Positions 13,032 through 22,941 of a DNA stretch of 64,000 nt are shown piece after piece; within the stretch, counting starts at the first letter, position 1, and every line of letters begins with the position of its first letter. Location: positions 25,356,084 through 25,420,083 of the forward strand of contig CM045762.1 of the NCBI GenBank assembly GCA_025200525.1, read 5' to 3'. The notes under the pieces are model-generated. The model made no database searches and had not been told where the DNA came from. It worked only from the letters and a program-made list of their open reading frames with translations. The position numbers and the translations under genes were made by a program. Origin of the DNA: Camellia lanceoleosa. Lineage: Eukaryota > Streptophyta > Magnoliopsida > Ericales > Theaceae.

Positions 13032-13049
13032 TGGCGACTCTGCTGGGGA
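13032..13049 (+). promoter_or_regulatory. Primer-binding site (tRNA-Arg type)
   Basis: TGGCGACTCTGCTGGGGA starts five bases after the LTR end. Ogre and related Tat elements are known to use this primer-binding word, complementary to the 3' end of a tRNA-Arg. It fixes the LTR/internal boundary and the orientation of the element. Confidence 0.8.
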
Positions 13050-13784
13050 TTTTATGAAACCTTGACTCGAACTCCATGATATGACTTTTATTTTCAATTA
13101 TATGTTTATTGCATTGCATGCATTGGTGCACTTAAAGTCCCTGTGTTGCCCAAATGCTGGTGGAAGCACATGCACACTTTTTGTGACACTACACCTATCT
13201 CTACGTTACTTTGGAGGTCTTGTGTTATAATCATTTGAAATCTAAAGGTTCTCGGACTTTGAAGAGAGGCTATATTGACTCTTCTGATTTCCTAAGATCT
13301 TCATTGGTTATGACCCAAAGGACTCTTTGGTAACGTCACCTTGGCTTCAACCCCTAAAGTAGAGCCAACGTTGTACATATAGTGAGTTATAGTACCTTTC
13401 AAATTAGGACAGGATGCTTTCCCATTTCTAGGATGTATGATACCGTTTGTATGAATAGTGAAACCCTAGATCATTCCAAGCTAGGACATGATAACCCTAC
13501 CCTTTTTAGGGGTGTTTGTTCTCTTTCCTGCTTTATGTGTAATGTATTGGATCTATACAGGGGTTCTCACATTCGAATGAGTGGTTTAGGATGTTCAATT
13601 TAGCACTATTACTTCAAAAACAAAAAAAAATAACAAAAACATAAAATAAAAATAAAAAATAATTAAAAAAAAAAAACTCCGATATCCCACAAAGTTGACC
13701 ATTATAAATAAATAGAACTTGTAGGGTATCCGACCATCTTTGTGATTAGGGGAATGACCACCTGTTGATTGCACGAGCTTTATT

Positions 13785-14108
13785 TTGAATATTGTGGATG
13801 GCCCACACGTTGATTGGCAATTTGAGAATGGTTTTACTCTGAGTTCTGAATTGAGTATTGAGTCTAAGTTTGATTCCACCAAGTTTGTAAAGTTGGGATC
13901 AGACTCGAGTCAGCCTAATGAGTCAGGGTCTGTTGATTTCGATAGTGCTAACCTAGACATTTCTGTCCTGTCTAGGTCCTCTTTGTCATTTTCTTTTGAG
14001 TATGTTGTCAAAAGTCTGTTGTCGTTGCTGAGTCATAGTCTCTTTTCAATAAACAGAAAAACAAAAAAACAAAATGCCATAGAGTCTGCCTACTTCTCTT
14101 TGCCTTAA
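13785..14108 (+). other. Short open frame of uncertain status in retrotransposon internal region
   Basis: An ATG-started frame of 107 codons lies directly upstream of the pol remnant. Its translation is rich in Ser, Asp and Phe (for example ELSIESKFDST) and shows no domain I can name. It lies between the primer-binding site and pol-like sequence, so it may be a remnant of a gag/pol spacer. It could equally be a chance frame. Confidence 0.2.
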
Positions 14109-14139
14109 TTCATCGCATTGACCAAAATTTTTCAAAACA

Positions 14140-14402
14140 TTTTTCCAAAACTCTGATAAAAACGAAGAGGAAGAATTTCCTCAGGATTTGCAAATTTTGA
14201 TCAACTGAGAGGAAGAGAGGTGTGCTAAGCCTTTGATGAATAAAATCCTGTTTGTTAATGTGGGTACTGAGAAGGATCCTGGCTTGGTCCAAATTGGTTC
14301 TATCTTATCTTCGTAAAAGTACGACTGATTAGTCACTTTGTGAAAAGATTTCAAAAACTGTTTTTGCGTGGTCCTACGAAGACATGCCTGGAATTAGTTA
14401 TA
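14140..14402 (+). pseudogene. Remnant of Tat-lineage pol (segment upstream of RT)
   Basis: The translation, read with one frame change, has the order usual for the protease-RT spacer of Tat polyproteins: an acidic run followed by FPQDL, then VNVGTEKDPGLVQIG, then FAWSYEDMPG in another frame. In the family, the phrase DVFAWSYxDMPGL lies just before the reverse transcriptase domain. Here in-frame stops occur (near 14,205, 14,314 and 14,325) and the RT itself is gone; tandem repeats begin within 100 bp. This is the best evidence tying the element to the Tat/Ogre group. Confidence 0.65.
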
Positions 14403-14489
14403 CAGCATAGGATCTCTCTTGACTCGTGGTCTGACCTCCTTAGCTCCTTAGCTTTCAAACCTTGATTCGAAGTATTCAATGATCATTCA

Positions 14490-15075
14490 AAGTGTAAGGC
14501 TTGCATAGTCGAATTGGAAATAGCCCTTGAACTAGGGGCCATGATGTGATTCAAATGGAGGCAGCCCTTCAACTAGGGGCAATAAGGTCAAATATGACTT
14601 AGAATGGAAATAGCCCTTGAACTAGGGGCAATGATATGATCCAGATTGGAAATAGCCCTCGAACTAAGGGCCATGATGTGATTCAAATGAAGGCAGCCCT
14701 TCAACTAGGGGCAATAAGGTCGAATGTGATTCAGATTTGAAACAGCCCTTGAACTAGGGGCAATAAAGTATCACCCTTGAGAGGCTTGCTGGGCCGAAAA
14801 CCTGGAAAGGCGACCCAGGTAAAAGTTAGAGCACAAAAAAAAAAAAAATGAAAACCCAAAAGGGCGGCTTTGGCAAAAGTTAGAGCGTAAAAAGAGAGTG
14901 TCAATACTCGAGTGAACCTTAGCCAGAACTATGTAGGGCCTGTGATTCAGATTGGAAGCAACCCTTGAACTAGGAGGAAAAAGGTCGGATGTGATTTAGA
15001 TTTGAAGCAGCCCTTGAGACTAGAGGCAAAAGGTTGGATGTCCACTACACTAGGGGCAACACTAGGGGCAAATTC
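14490..15075 (+). repeat. Tandem array with ~50-bp unit around CCCTTGAACTAGGGG
   Basis: The word GCCCTT(G/C)AACTAGGGGC recurs at least six times between 14,523 and 14,762 with a spacing of about 45-60 bp, and again in weaker form near 14,965, 15,008 and 15,050. Units alternate between a GGAAATAGCCC and a GGCAGCCC version, which suggests a higher-order dimer. Segments like AGGCGACCC...AAAAGTTAGAGC (14,810; 15,230) and AGGGCGGCTTTGG (14,862; 15,370) are also duplicated. No coding function is seen. Confidence 0.8.
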
Positions 15076-16080
15076 GGACCCAATTACCCTAGTCCCTACA
15101 TCATCATATCTACTGGTCAAGTGTAGTAGTCATTCTTATAGATGGCCTAGAGATTTCACACCCAATCAACATGGACAAGTTAAACTGAAAGTAACTCTTG
15201 AGAGGCTCGCTAGGCTGAAAACTCGGAAGGGTGACCTAGGCAAAAATTAGAGTAGAAAAACAAAAAAAATAGAAACTCAAAAGAAAAAAAAAATGAAATG
15301 AACAAGATGAAAAAAAATCAAAATCAAAAAATCAAAAAATCAAAAGCTCGCAAGGTTGAAAACCCGAAAGGGCGGCTTTGGAAAAAGTTAGAGCACAAAA
15401 GGAGAGTGTCAATACCCGAGTGAACCTCAGCCCGAACTACGATGGCCTGATTCCTATCTTTGGGATACGTAGGTAGCTTCATCTCGAAGTTCGGCCCTAA
15501 TAAGTTTTTAACTCATTCATCTCGTCCATGTTTGCTTGGTGTGTCTTTAGTCGACTTGGTTGTCTTATCCGTGTTTGATTGGTGTATCTTCTTTCTGCTC
15601 AATTCAATTGGTTTGATTTAACTTGGTTTAGTTCGGTTCGATTCTATTTGGCAGTTCGGTTCGGTCCGGTCCAGTTTTGCTTGACTTTATTCGGTTCGGA
15701 TTGGCTTGGTTCAGTTGGCTTGGTTTAGATATCACCTTTGATTATCTAGTTTGGGACTATGCACCCTAATGGTTGATTCCATGTTAGTTGAGTAGTGGCC
15801 ATTTGCAAAAATAGGTTTTGATTAATTTGAATGAAGCTGACTAATTTTTCTCGAAAATTGTTCCATTTTTGCAAAACTTGGACCATTCTTTGGATTTGAA
15901 AAGGAAAAATTTTCAGTGCTCACAGTTTGGCTTACATGATTTGAAACAGAAAATGGAATAAGTATGCTAATCTAACTCTCATGTTGATCAAAACATGTTT
16001 ATAAAAAAATCAAGAAACAAAAAAGGGTCAAGGCAATGAACTAGGGGCATAGTCGAGCTAGAGATTCTGTCTTCTCCACC
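15076..16080 (+). other. Non-coding internal region with conserved GAACTACG...GGATACGTAGG motif
   Basis: An A-rich stretch (15,255-15,350) is followed by GAACTACGATGGCCTGATTCC and GGGATACGTAGG at about 15,434-15,473. I recall a similar motif pair from the non-coding part of Tat/Ogre elements, and a second copy occurs near 19,946-19,988. From 15,600 to 15,730 the sequence is a degenerate run of TTCGGTT/CTTGGTT words. No reading frame is supported. Confidence 0.5.
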
Positions 16081-16089
16081 GTTCGAGTC

Positions 16090-16250
16090 AACTATTCAGT
16101 ATATATAAGTGTGCATTCATACCAGTCAGTGTATATAAATGTGTTCTTTCATACCAATCAGTATATTTATACTAGTCGATGTATTTATACTAGTCAGTGT
16201 ATATAAGTGTGTTTGGATTGTTTTGCTTCATTCTTCTTTCGTTAAGTCAT
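16090..16250 (+). repeat. Short subrepeats of CAGTGTATATAAGTGTG type
   Basis: Four to five degenerate units of about 25-40 bp built from ACCAGTCAGTGTAT and ATTTATACTAGTC words. The same block, inverted, is found at 1,185-1,265, next to the primer-site scar. Several units contain TATATAA or TATTTATA, so TATA-like words are multiplied. Whether they are used is unknown. Confidence 0.65.
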
Positions 16251-16595
16251 TCTTTGATTTAGGTCAATATAGAATCAATGTTTAATTCAGAGTTCAAAAT
16301 TCAATCACTCTCAAATTCAATCAAACAAAAATGTTTTCAAATTGAAAGTGATATGCCAGTCACACCATTGATGTGCAAAACCTAAACTGATTTTATTGTA
16401 GTTAGGAGAGGACATCCCCGATTACAGAGACAAAAAAATAAATAAATAAAAAACAAAAACAAAGAGAGAGAGAGAGAGAGATGTATATTTTTCTTTTTTC
16501 TTCTCCGGCAGCAGGCCGGCGGCGAAGATTACAACCAGCTTTATTTGCACACAACTTCATTGCCTGACTTTACCATCAGCTGCCTCGCTTCATCT

Positions 16596-17084
16596 TTACT
16601 CCTTCGGAGCTTTTGAAGACTCTGCCTCGGCCTTGGCAGAGCTTCCAAAGGAGATTATTCCTCGCCGGCCATCAAATTGGTTGTGCGAAGGAACTCCGAA
16701 TCGAGTCACGGAGGTCGTCAGTCGTTTTAGCTCTTTGTTCTGCTTCTTCAGCGCACTAATTTCTACCCGAGTGTCTTTGTACATATGTTAGAGGAGGGAA
16801 AGTTGTACATTTAACTGATGTACTTCACACGTCCTGTTTTGCAGTCGATGGGACAAGTTAGAGACCGCAGTCATGGTCTCCACACATGACCTCAGCGTAT
16901 ACGAGTTTGCTTCGATGTCAGACTGTGCCACCATGATTTGTTCAACTGACATCGCTGGAAAGTTAAAAACAAGAGAAGGAGGAGGAGCCCGTGGTTGAGG
17001 TTCAGAGGAGTCGAAATTGGTCATCTCTATCGTGGACTCGTTCAGGTCTGGAAAAAGAGTGAGAGAACCGTGTGAAGAAGCCAT
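16596..17084 (-). pseudogene. Antisense ORF of the retrotransposon, coiled-coil protein, one in-frame stop
   Basis: On the minus strand an ATG in a good context (GCCATGGCTTC) opens a frame starting [18 protein letters not shown]. It includes a proline-rich stretch ([10 protein letters not shown]), then Gln/Leu/Asn-rich sequence ending [12 protein letters not shown] at 16,788-16,790 interrupts it. The same frame continues two codons later with YKDTRVEISALKKQNKELK and runs to 16,596, giving about 161 residues in total. The heptad-like Leu spacing on both sides suggests one coiled coil cut by the stop. The length and coherent composition argue for a once real gene. Antisense extra ORFs between pol and the 3' LTR are known in some Tat-lineage elements, but I do not recognise this protein. 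Confidence 0.55.
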
Positions 17085-17370
17085 GGCAAATGAGAGTAAT
17101 GCAAAATAAAGAGGTTGCAAAGTGGTGATAGAGAAAGTTTGCAGGCTTTTGCTCTGCTTCTCTCTTTTGCAAGCCTCAGCTTAAGAAGAGGATGAAGCCA
17201 AAGAAGAAGACAAAGAGGGAGGAAGGCTCAAGATGATCTTTGACAAACGAGGCAAGATTGGATTGTCTGTCGATCAGGCGCCGTGATTGTTGAAATCGTG
17301 TGCCAGACACAACGCTCGAAGAAGATGAAATAAGAGAGAGTAAGACAAAAACAGAAAGAGAAGCGGGAAA

Positions 17371-17402
17371 GTTATATATATATATATATGTATGTATATA
17401 TA
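17371..17402 (-). promoter_or_regulatory. Candidate TATA region for the antisense ORF
   Basis: A TATATATA-rich tract lies about 290-320 bp upstream of the antisense ATG at 17,084. On the minus strand it is followed by a pyrimidine-rich stretch (CTTCTCTTTCTG, then CTCTCTCTTATTTC), the usual look of a plant core promoter with a Y patch and leader. Activity is inferred only. Confidence 0.35.
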
Positions 17403-17462
17403 TTGTATAGCTATGTAATATAGATATTTGTTTGAACATTTGGGTCACAGGTGTGGCTTGGG

Positions 17463-17530
17463 TTCAGTGGTTTGGCCCAGTGGTTAAAGAGTGAGAGGCT
17501 GAGCCTGAGGTTAGGGGTTTGAACCCTATA
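17463..17530 (+). repeat. tRNA-derived (SINE-like) segment 1
   Basis: A box A-like word TGGCCCAGTGG (17,473-17,483) is followed about 32 bp later by a box B-like GGTTTGAACCC (17,516-17,526). This is the internal RNA polymerase III promoter layout of tRNA genes and plant SINE heads. No clover-leaf with a 3' acceptor arm can be drawn confidently, so it is not called a tRNA gene. Confidence 0.45.
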
Positions 17531-17604
17531 TCGAGTGTTTCTTTTGGTTTGTTTTGATTTTGTGTATCGTATATGTATATATATTTGTTTGCATATCTTG
17601 TCAT

Positions 17605-17672
17605 AAGAGTGGCGTGCTCAGTGGTTGAGGACTCGGAGGCCAGGCCTGAGGTCAGGTGTTCAAACCGCATAT
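17605..17672 (+). repeat. tRNA-derived (SINE-like) segment 2
   Basis: A second, diverged copy of the same layout lies about 140 bp downstream in the same orientation: box A-like TGGCGTGCTCAGTGG (17,610-17,624) and box B-like GGTGTTCAAACC (17,655-17,666). The shared GCC(T/A)GAGGT(T/C)AGG between the boxes shows the two are related by duplication or repeated insertion. Confidence 0.4.
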
Positions 17673-17965
17673 CTATGCATTTTGTGATTTTCTTTTCTTT
17701 TTGCGTATTTTGCGTACGTGTGCTGACGTTATCAAATAGAATATGCCTTCTTAGTAACGGCATCTTCCCATTGACGGTAACAAACAGAATATTCCCCACG
17801 TGTGTATATCTTCGTATATGGTCCGTATATGTATGTGTCGTATATACCTGTGTATATCCGCCTCAATCTATGTATATGTCTGTATCTGACTATATGTATA
17901 CTGTATGTACATATCCGTGCATCTACCGCACAATAATCTCACTTCATGCACCTATCACATAAATC

Positions 17966-18100
17966 TCAAATTCAATCGCCCTGCTTTGGGCATCGCACTG
18001 CTTTGTGCATCAATTTCAATTACCCTGCTTTGGGTACCGCACTGCTTTGTGCATCAATTTCAATCACGCTACCTTGCGCATCGCACTATCTTGTGCACTG
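17966..18100 (+). repeat. Three-unit tandem repeat, 45-bp period
   Basis: Three consecutive units read AATT(T)CAATN(A)CCCTGCTTTGGG-like sequence followed by CGCACTGCTTTGTGCATC. The third unit is the most diverged (CTACCTTGCGCATCGCACTATCTTGTGC). It sits directly upstream of the 26-bp array. Confidence 0.75.
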
Positions 18101-18103
18101 TCC

Positions 18104-18940
18104 CGGTCTAGGAGACCTTAAATCCTCTAGTGTCTAGGAGATCTTAAATCCTACGGTGTCTAGGAGACCTTAAATCCTACGGTCTAGGAGACCTTAAATC
18201 CTACGGTGTCTAGGAGACCTAAAATCCTCTGGTGTCTAGGAGACCTTAAATCCTACGGTGTCTAGGAGACCTTAAATCCTATGGTGTCTAGGAGACCTTA
18301 AATCCTACGGTCTAGGAGACCTTAAATCCTACGGTGTCTAGGAGACCTAAAATCCTCTGGTGTCTGGGAGACCTTAAATCCTACGGTGTCTAGGAGACCT
18401 TAAATCCTACGGTCTGGGAGACCTTAAATCCTCTAGTGTCTAGGAGACCTTAAATCCTACGATGGCTAGGAGACCGTAAATCCTACGGTCTTGGAGACCT
18501 TAAATCCTCTGGTGTCTAGGAGACCTTAAATCCTATGGTGTCTAGGAGACCTTAAATCCTACGGTCTAGGAGACCTTAAATCCTACGGCGTCTAGGAGAC
18601 CTTAAATCCTTTGGTGTCTAGGAGACCTTAAATCCTCTAGTGTTTAGGAGACCTAAAATCCTCTGTTGTCTAGAAGACCTTAAATCCTACGGTGTCTAGG
18701 AGACCTTAAATCCTACGGTGTCTAGGAGACCTAAAATTCTCTGGTGTCTAGGAGACCTTAAATCCTACGGTCTAGGAGACCTTAAATCCTCTGGCATCTA
18801 GGAGACCTAAAATCCTCTATTGTCTAGGAGACCTTAAATCCTACGGTGTCTAGGAGACCTTAAATCCTACAGTGTCTAGGACTAGGAGACCTAAAATCCT
18901 CTGGTGTCTAGGAGACCTTAAATCCTACGGTGTCTAGGAC
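18104..18940 (+). repeat. Tandem array, 26-bp unit GTGTCTAGGAGACCTTAAATCCTACG
   Basis: About 32 units follow one another without spacers. The unit core is CTAGGAGACCTTAAATCCT; variants end in CTACG, CTCTG or CTCTAG, and a 23-bp version lacks GTG. The unit contains the palindromic word TCTAGGAGACCT and a TTAAAT core. One isolated unit recurs at 19,309-19,333, beyond the next array. Variable 3' tandem arrays are usual between pol and the 3' LTR in Tat-lineage elements. Confidence 0.9.
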
Positions 18941-18950
18941 CCCTTCTCTC

Positions 18951-19303
18951 ATTTGTGTGGTATGCACATTTGAATGCGATGCAACCCCCTCTCTCATTTG
19001 TGTGGTATGCACATTTGAATACGATGCAACCCTTTCTCTCATTTGTGTGGTATGTACGTTTGAATGCGATGCAACCCCTTCTCTCATTTGTGTGGTATGT
19101 ACGTTTGAATGCGATGCACTTTTCTCTCATTTGTGTGGTATGCACATTTGAATGCGATGCACTTTTCTTTCATTTGTGTGGTATGCACATTTGAATGCGA
19201 TGCAACCCCCTCTCTCATTTGTGTGGTATGCACATTTGAATACGATGCATCATCCTCTCTCATTTGTGTGGTATGCACATTTGTATGCGATGCACCCTCT
19301 TCT
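18951..19303 (+). repeat. Tandem array, ~44-bp unit CTCATTTGTGTGGTATGCAC
   Basis: Eight consecutive units of 42-46 bp share TCATTTGTGTGGTATG(C/T)AC(A/G)TTTGAAT(G/A)CGATGCA. Two more partial units occur at 19,682-19,760. The array is open in several frames on both strands only because the unit lacks stop codons, so these frames are not called genes. Most length differences lie in the C/T run between units. Confidence 0.9.
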
Positions 19304-20110
19304 TTCGGAGTCTAGGAGACTTTAAATCCTCTAGAGGTGCAATTCCTTTGGTGTTTGTCATGCCCGAACGACTTCAGGTGGTCTGGTATAGCCACCTGCC
19401 TGGTTTGCAATGAGTTCCTAGGAGATCAACTGAGACGGTGGAAACTAGAGTTCGAATGGCGATGCCTAGAACGCAAAAGGTTCAGGATTTTCGAGACTAA
19501 AGTCTGGTTTAAATATCCAGGGGTGTATCCCTGGCTTGAAATCTGTATGGCAGCCCTATAGGTTGAGGTAACTTGTATGCGCCTCAATTCTGGATACTGA
19601 ACCAGCTTAGTCTGTCACCCCGTTGGAGAATAGGGAAAGTTGTATATGAAATACAATTAGATGTGCTTGTCTGTTCACACCACCCCCTCTCTCATTTGTG
19701 TGGTATGGACATTTGAATGCGATGCACCCCCTTCTTTCATTTTTGTATGCAATGCACCCCCTGTTATGTTTCCTATCATTTGCACGAGGCTTGCCTCCCA
19801 TGTTGCCATCTTCATATCTTTATCATCACTCCATGACATTACATTGTATTGCATACATCATGAATTTTCAAACAACCGGCTTTGCGAAGCGTGTAAGTCT
19901 AGCTTTCAAACTACATTTTGAGCATGTCACTTGCATTCTGCCCCTGAACTACGCTGGTTTGATTCCTTGCAAATGGATACGTAGGCAACCTTCGGGTTCA
20001 ATCACTTGCATTATATATTGTTTGTTTGCCCAAGTCTTACGGCCTTGTCAAAAGGGTCGTCTTTGGGCTTTGACATTTACTCATGTCATGAAATGACTTT
20101 GAGCTCTGTC
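19304..20110 (+). other. Non-coding 3' internal region with second GAACTACG...GGATACGTAGG motif
   Basis: This stretch holds one stray 26-bp unit, two stray 44-bp units and the motif GAACTACGCTGGTTTGATTCC...GGATACGTAGGCAACC at 19,946-19,990. The same motif pair occurs 4.5 kb upstream at 15,434-15,473, which suggests the internal region itself contains an old duplication. No gene is supported. Confidence 0.5.
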
Positions 20111-20123
20111 AAAGAGGGGCAAC
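20111..20123 (+). promoter_or_regulatory. Polypurine tract
   Basis: AAAGAGGGGCAAC immediately precedes the LTR start TGTAGACACC. It matches the plus-strand primer position of LTR elements and the GGGGCAA(C) ending common in Tat/Ogre elements. Confidence 0.75.
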
Positions 20124-20547
20124 TGTAGACACCTCATTTTGACCGACCCTAAGACTTGGATGCTTTCTTTTGATTACCCGATGATGACAATTAGAATGTG
20201 TTTCTCACAAAATTCTCAGTAAGAAAGATAGAATTTAAGTTTTAATCCCAACCTTCACTCATTTTTTGGCCAAACTATTTTAGACCTTAAAACCCTCTTT
20301 TCAAAATATGTTTTTTTTTAAATGTTTCTATAATGTCCCAAGGCTCCTATTTCGATTAAAATGTTACACTTTTCAGTAAACCGGGTAAGGACAAAGTGGA
20401 AATAAATGGAAGGGAGGTGAACTTTTTTGAAAAATATTTAAAAACACCTTCTTTATAGGTTTGGAGTTAAAGGAAATAGGAGGGGATGAAAGAAAACTGG
20501 TTTAGGAAAAGAATGAGTATCAAATCATTAAGAAGGAAATGAGCAGC

Positions 20548-20930
20548 CTTCACTAAATTAGGCATTTCTCTTTGTACACTTGGAATTTAAATGTGAGGCC
20601 ACCACCATTGGAAATTAGACTTCTGGGGCTTCAATTTAGACCCAAGAACCACCTTAGACCAAGTCCAAATAAGGGAGATATGCCTATTTGAAGTTGGGCT
20701 TCAGAGCAGATTTTGTTGACCCAGCCCAAGACAGCATTTACTAAATTAGGAATATCTCTTTGTACACTTGGAATTTAAATGTGAGGCCACCACCATTGGA
20801 AAGTAGACTTATGAGGCTTCAATTTGGACTTAAGAACCGCCTAAAACCAAGTCCATATGGGAGAGATATGCCCATTTGAAATTGGACTTAAAAGCAGATT
20901 TTGTTAACTCGGCCCAAAACAACAATAGCC
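20548..20930 (+). repeat. Direct duplication inside LTR U3
   Basis: A unit of about 190 bp starting CACTAAATTAGG and running through CTCTTTGTACACTTGGAATTT and CCACCACCATTGGAAA to GCAGATTTTGTT is present twice in tandem. Copy B (3,595-3,830, inverted) also carries both units, so the duplication predates the spread of these copies. Confidence 0.8.
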
Positions 20931-21162
20931 CATTTTTTCTTGGTTTTGGTTCGGTTGGGACAACCCATTTACCTATTTTCTGAGCCATTCAAGTGCATCC
21001 ACTCATCCTCCATTATACCTACTCATCCCCCATTGTCAAAAAGAGGTTTTGTTTGTATTCATAAAGGAGTATTCCATGCAACCACCTTGAAAATTTGCCC
21101 TCCTATCACATTCTTGTCTCCCACCTTGTCTCCCACCTTCTTTTTGACCTTTACTCTCCCTC

Positions 21163-21176
21163 ATTGCCTATATAGA
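21163..21176 (+). promoter_or_regulatory. LTR core promoter TATA box
   Basis: TGCCTATATAGAATG fits a plant TATA box and lies about 1.04 kb into the LTR. It is conserved at about 10,934 in the 5' LTR and about 3,322 in inverted copy B. By inference transcription would start near 21,195-21,205. Confidence 0.5.
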
Positions 21177-22925
21177 ATGATCATATTGTAAGAAAGAATA
21201 AAAGACCACGAAATTAAAGAGAAAGGAGTGAGAAAAGAGTGAAAAAAGAGAGAAAAATTGAATTTTTTAGTCAAAAATATTCCTATCTTCCATATACACC
21301 CCACACCTTCCATAGCTACTGAAATCCCTCATTTTCATACACCAAAACCACTCCAAAAATTCTGATATAGCCAAAGATCAATTGCCTTGATCATAAGGAA
21401 GAGTGTTTAGTGATTGAAAGTGAGAAAAACTAGAGAGTTAGCCACTTTCTATACCACAAACTCCATAAACTCCATAATTTTGAATTGAGGATTTGAGAAC
21501 ACACTTCTTACACTTGAGGGTGATCAAGAGGAAGTTTGGAAATCAAAAAGTTCAATCTTTCTTTGAAAGGTGAATTGCTAGTCTTTCATTTTCTTATATT
21601 TTATATCTTATATTTATTTTCATGCTTCTTATTTCATTGTGTTTTGTTATAATCCAAGTGGTTTGTTTATCTCATATTTATTTTCTTACTTTATATTTCA
21701 TAGTGTGTTGTTATAATCCTAGTGGTTTGTTTAGCTCATAATTATTTATTTATTTTTATTTGCATGCTTTAATTTCATATTAGTTTTGTTGTAATCTTGC
21801 ATGTTCTACCTTATATTTATTTATTTTTCGTGTATTAGTCTCATATTAGTTCTGTTGTAATCTTGTATGTTCTATCTTATATTTGTTTTATTGCTTTAGG
21901 TTTATGTTGTGAGTTTGCACTTTTTATTTTATTTTATATTTGTTTTCTTGTTTTTTTTTTTTTAATCTAACTGGTAATGGCTAGTTGAGCCACCTACATA
22001 TTTTTTGTTTGTTCATTTTCTTGGTTTTGCAACAAGACAGGTTTTGCTTGGCCTAGTTGGCCGGCCAGTTAGCTTCTTCCGAACAAGATGGCATAATCTC
22101 CCAATATTGATCAATTTTCGCCGGCGGTTCTAAAGAACATGAAGCTTTTATTTTATTTATTTTTTATTTTGAGTGTATTGTGAAGTTTTTATTTTGTTGT
22201 AATATTCTCCTCATTTCTCTCTAATTTGATTTGTAATTATTCTTTAAAATGTTGTAATAATTTCCCGCCCCGCTTCTTTCTATCCCGTTCTTTTACTTGC
22301 TTTCTTTATTTGTACATAAATATCATATTTATTTTTCATCATAGTTATGCATTGCATCCATGTTTCATGCATCTTGATTTGGCTAAGTTTGCATTTGTGG
22401 ATTTAATCAATTCCTATGTGATTATGTGCGCTATCTCATGTTCTTGAGATGATTCACATATCATATTTTAGAAGTCGAATCTTTAGTTGCATCTCATGAG
22501 TGAATTACATTAGGATTTTGTATATAAGATCATGCATATTTTATTAACTTTGTTTTGTAGCTTGTTCGTGGGACGTCAAACATGTAAGTTTTTATACTTT
22601 AGCATCCTGTTTGTGTGTGTTTTTCTGACTATGTCTAACATTCTACCATGAGGCTATTTTCTTATGTGATATAACTCTATGAATGCTAGTGGATGGAGGT
22701 TGTGTCGCTTAATTTGGAATGATGTTGATTTTTCGTGCTTGTGAACTCAATTTATTTGGGTTATATATCATCAAAACTCTTTCAAAATGCATCATATCAA
22801 ATTGTTCCAAAATGAATGGCATAGTCTATACTTGTATGCTTCACATAGTAAATTTTAGGATTTATTAACTAATGAGAACATGAACATATAAAGAAAATAA
22901 AAGTCATAGCATGGTTTAGTAGAGG

Positions 22926-22941
22926 CCGATCTTTTGATCGG
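22926..22941 (+). other. Conserved 6-bp stem, T4 loop hairpin in the LTR
   Basis: CCGATC TTTT GATCGG is a perfect inverted repeat with a four-base loop. The word is kept in nearly all LTR copies (about 1,600, 4,730, 6,955, 9,320, 9,650 and 12,700); copy A has one arm base changed. Its role is unknown. Confidence 0.6.

Noticed and set aside
17463..17672. Functional tRNA genes
   Set aside because: Box A and box B words are present but no convincing acceptor stem or anticodon arm can be drawn.
17464..17799. 111-codon minus-strand frame with duplicated LTSG-AS motif
   Set aside because: The duplicated peptide is the antisense reading of the two tRNA-derived box A/box B segments, so it is not a gene.
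18104..18940. Possible CRISPR-like array
   Set aside because: Units are directly adjacent without unique spacers, the context is a plant retrotransposon, and unit variants are simple point changes.
18918..19315. Overlapping frames on both strands in the 44-bp array
   Set aside because: They are a by-product of a tandem unit that lacks stops; no start context or conserved protein.
2091..22447. A 73-codon frame starting M(V/I)CNYSLKCCNNS found five times (2,091-2,312; 4,020-4,241; 8,577-8,798; 11,997-12,218; 22,226-22,447)
   Set aside because: It recurs only because the LTR is repeated. Codon changes among copies are not biased to silent sites by eye, and the frame lies in AT-rich LTR sequence without a domain.
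22926..22941. Rho-independent terminator reading of the LTR hairpin
   Set aside because: The context is eukaryotic; the T4 lies in the loop and not after the stem.
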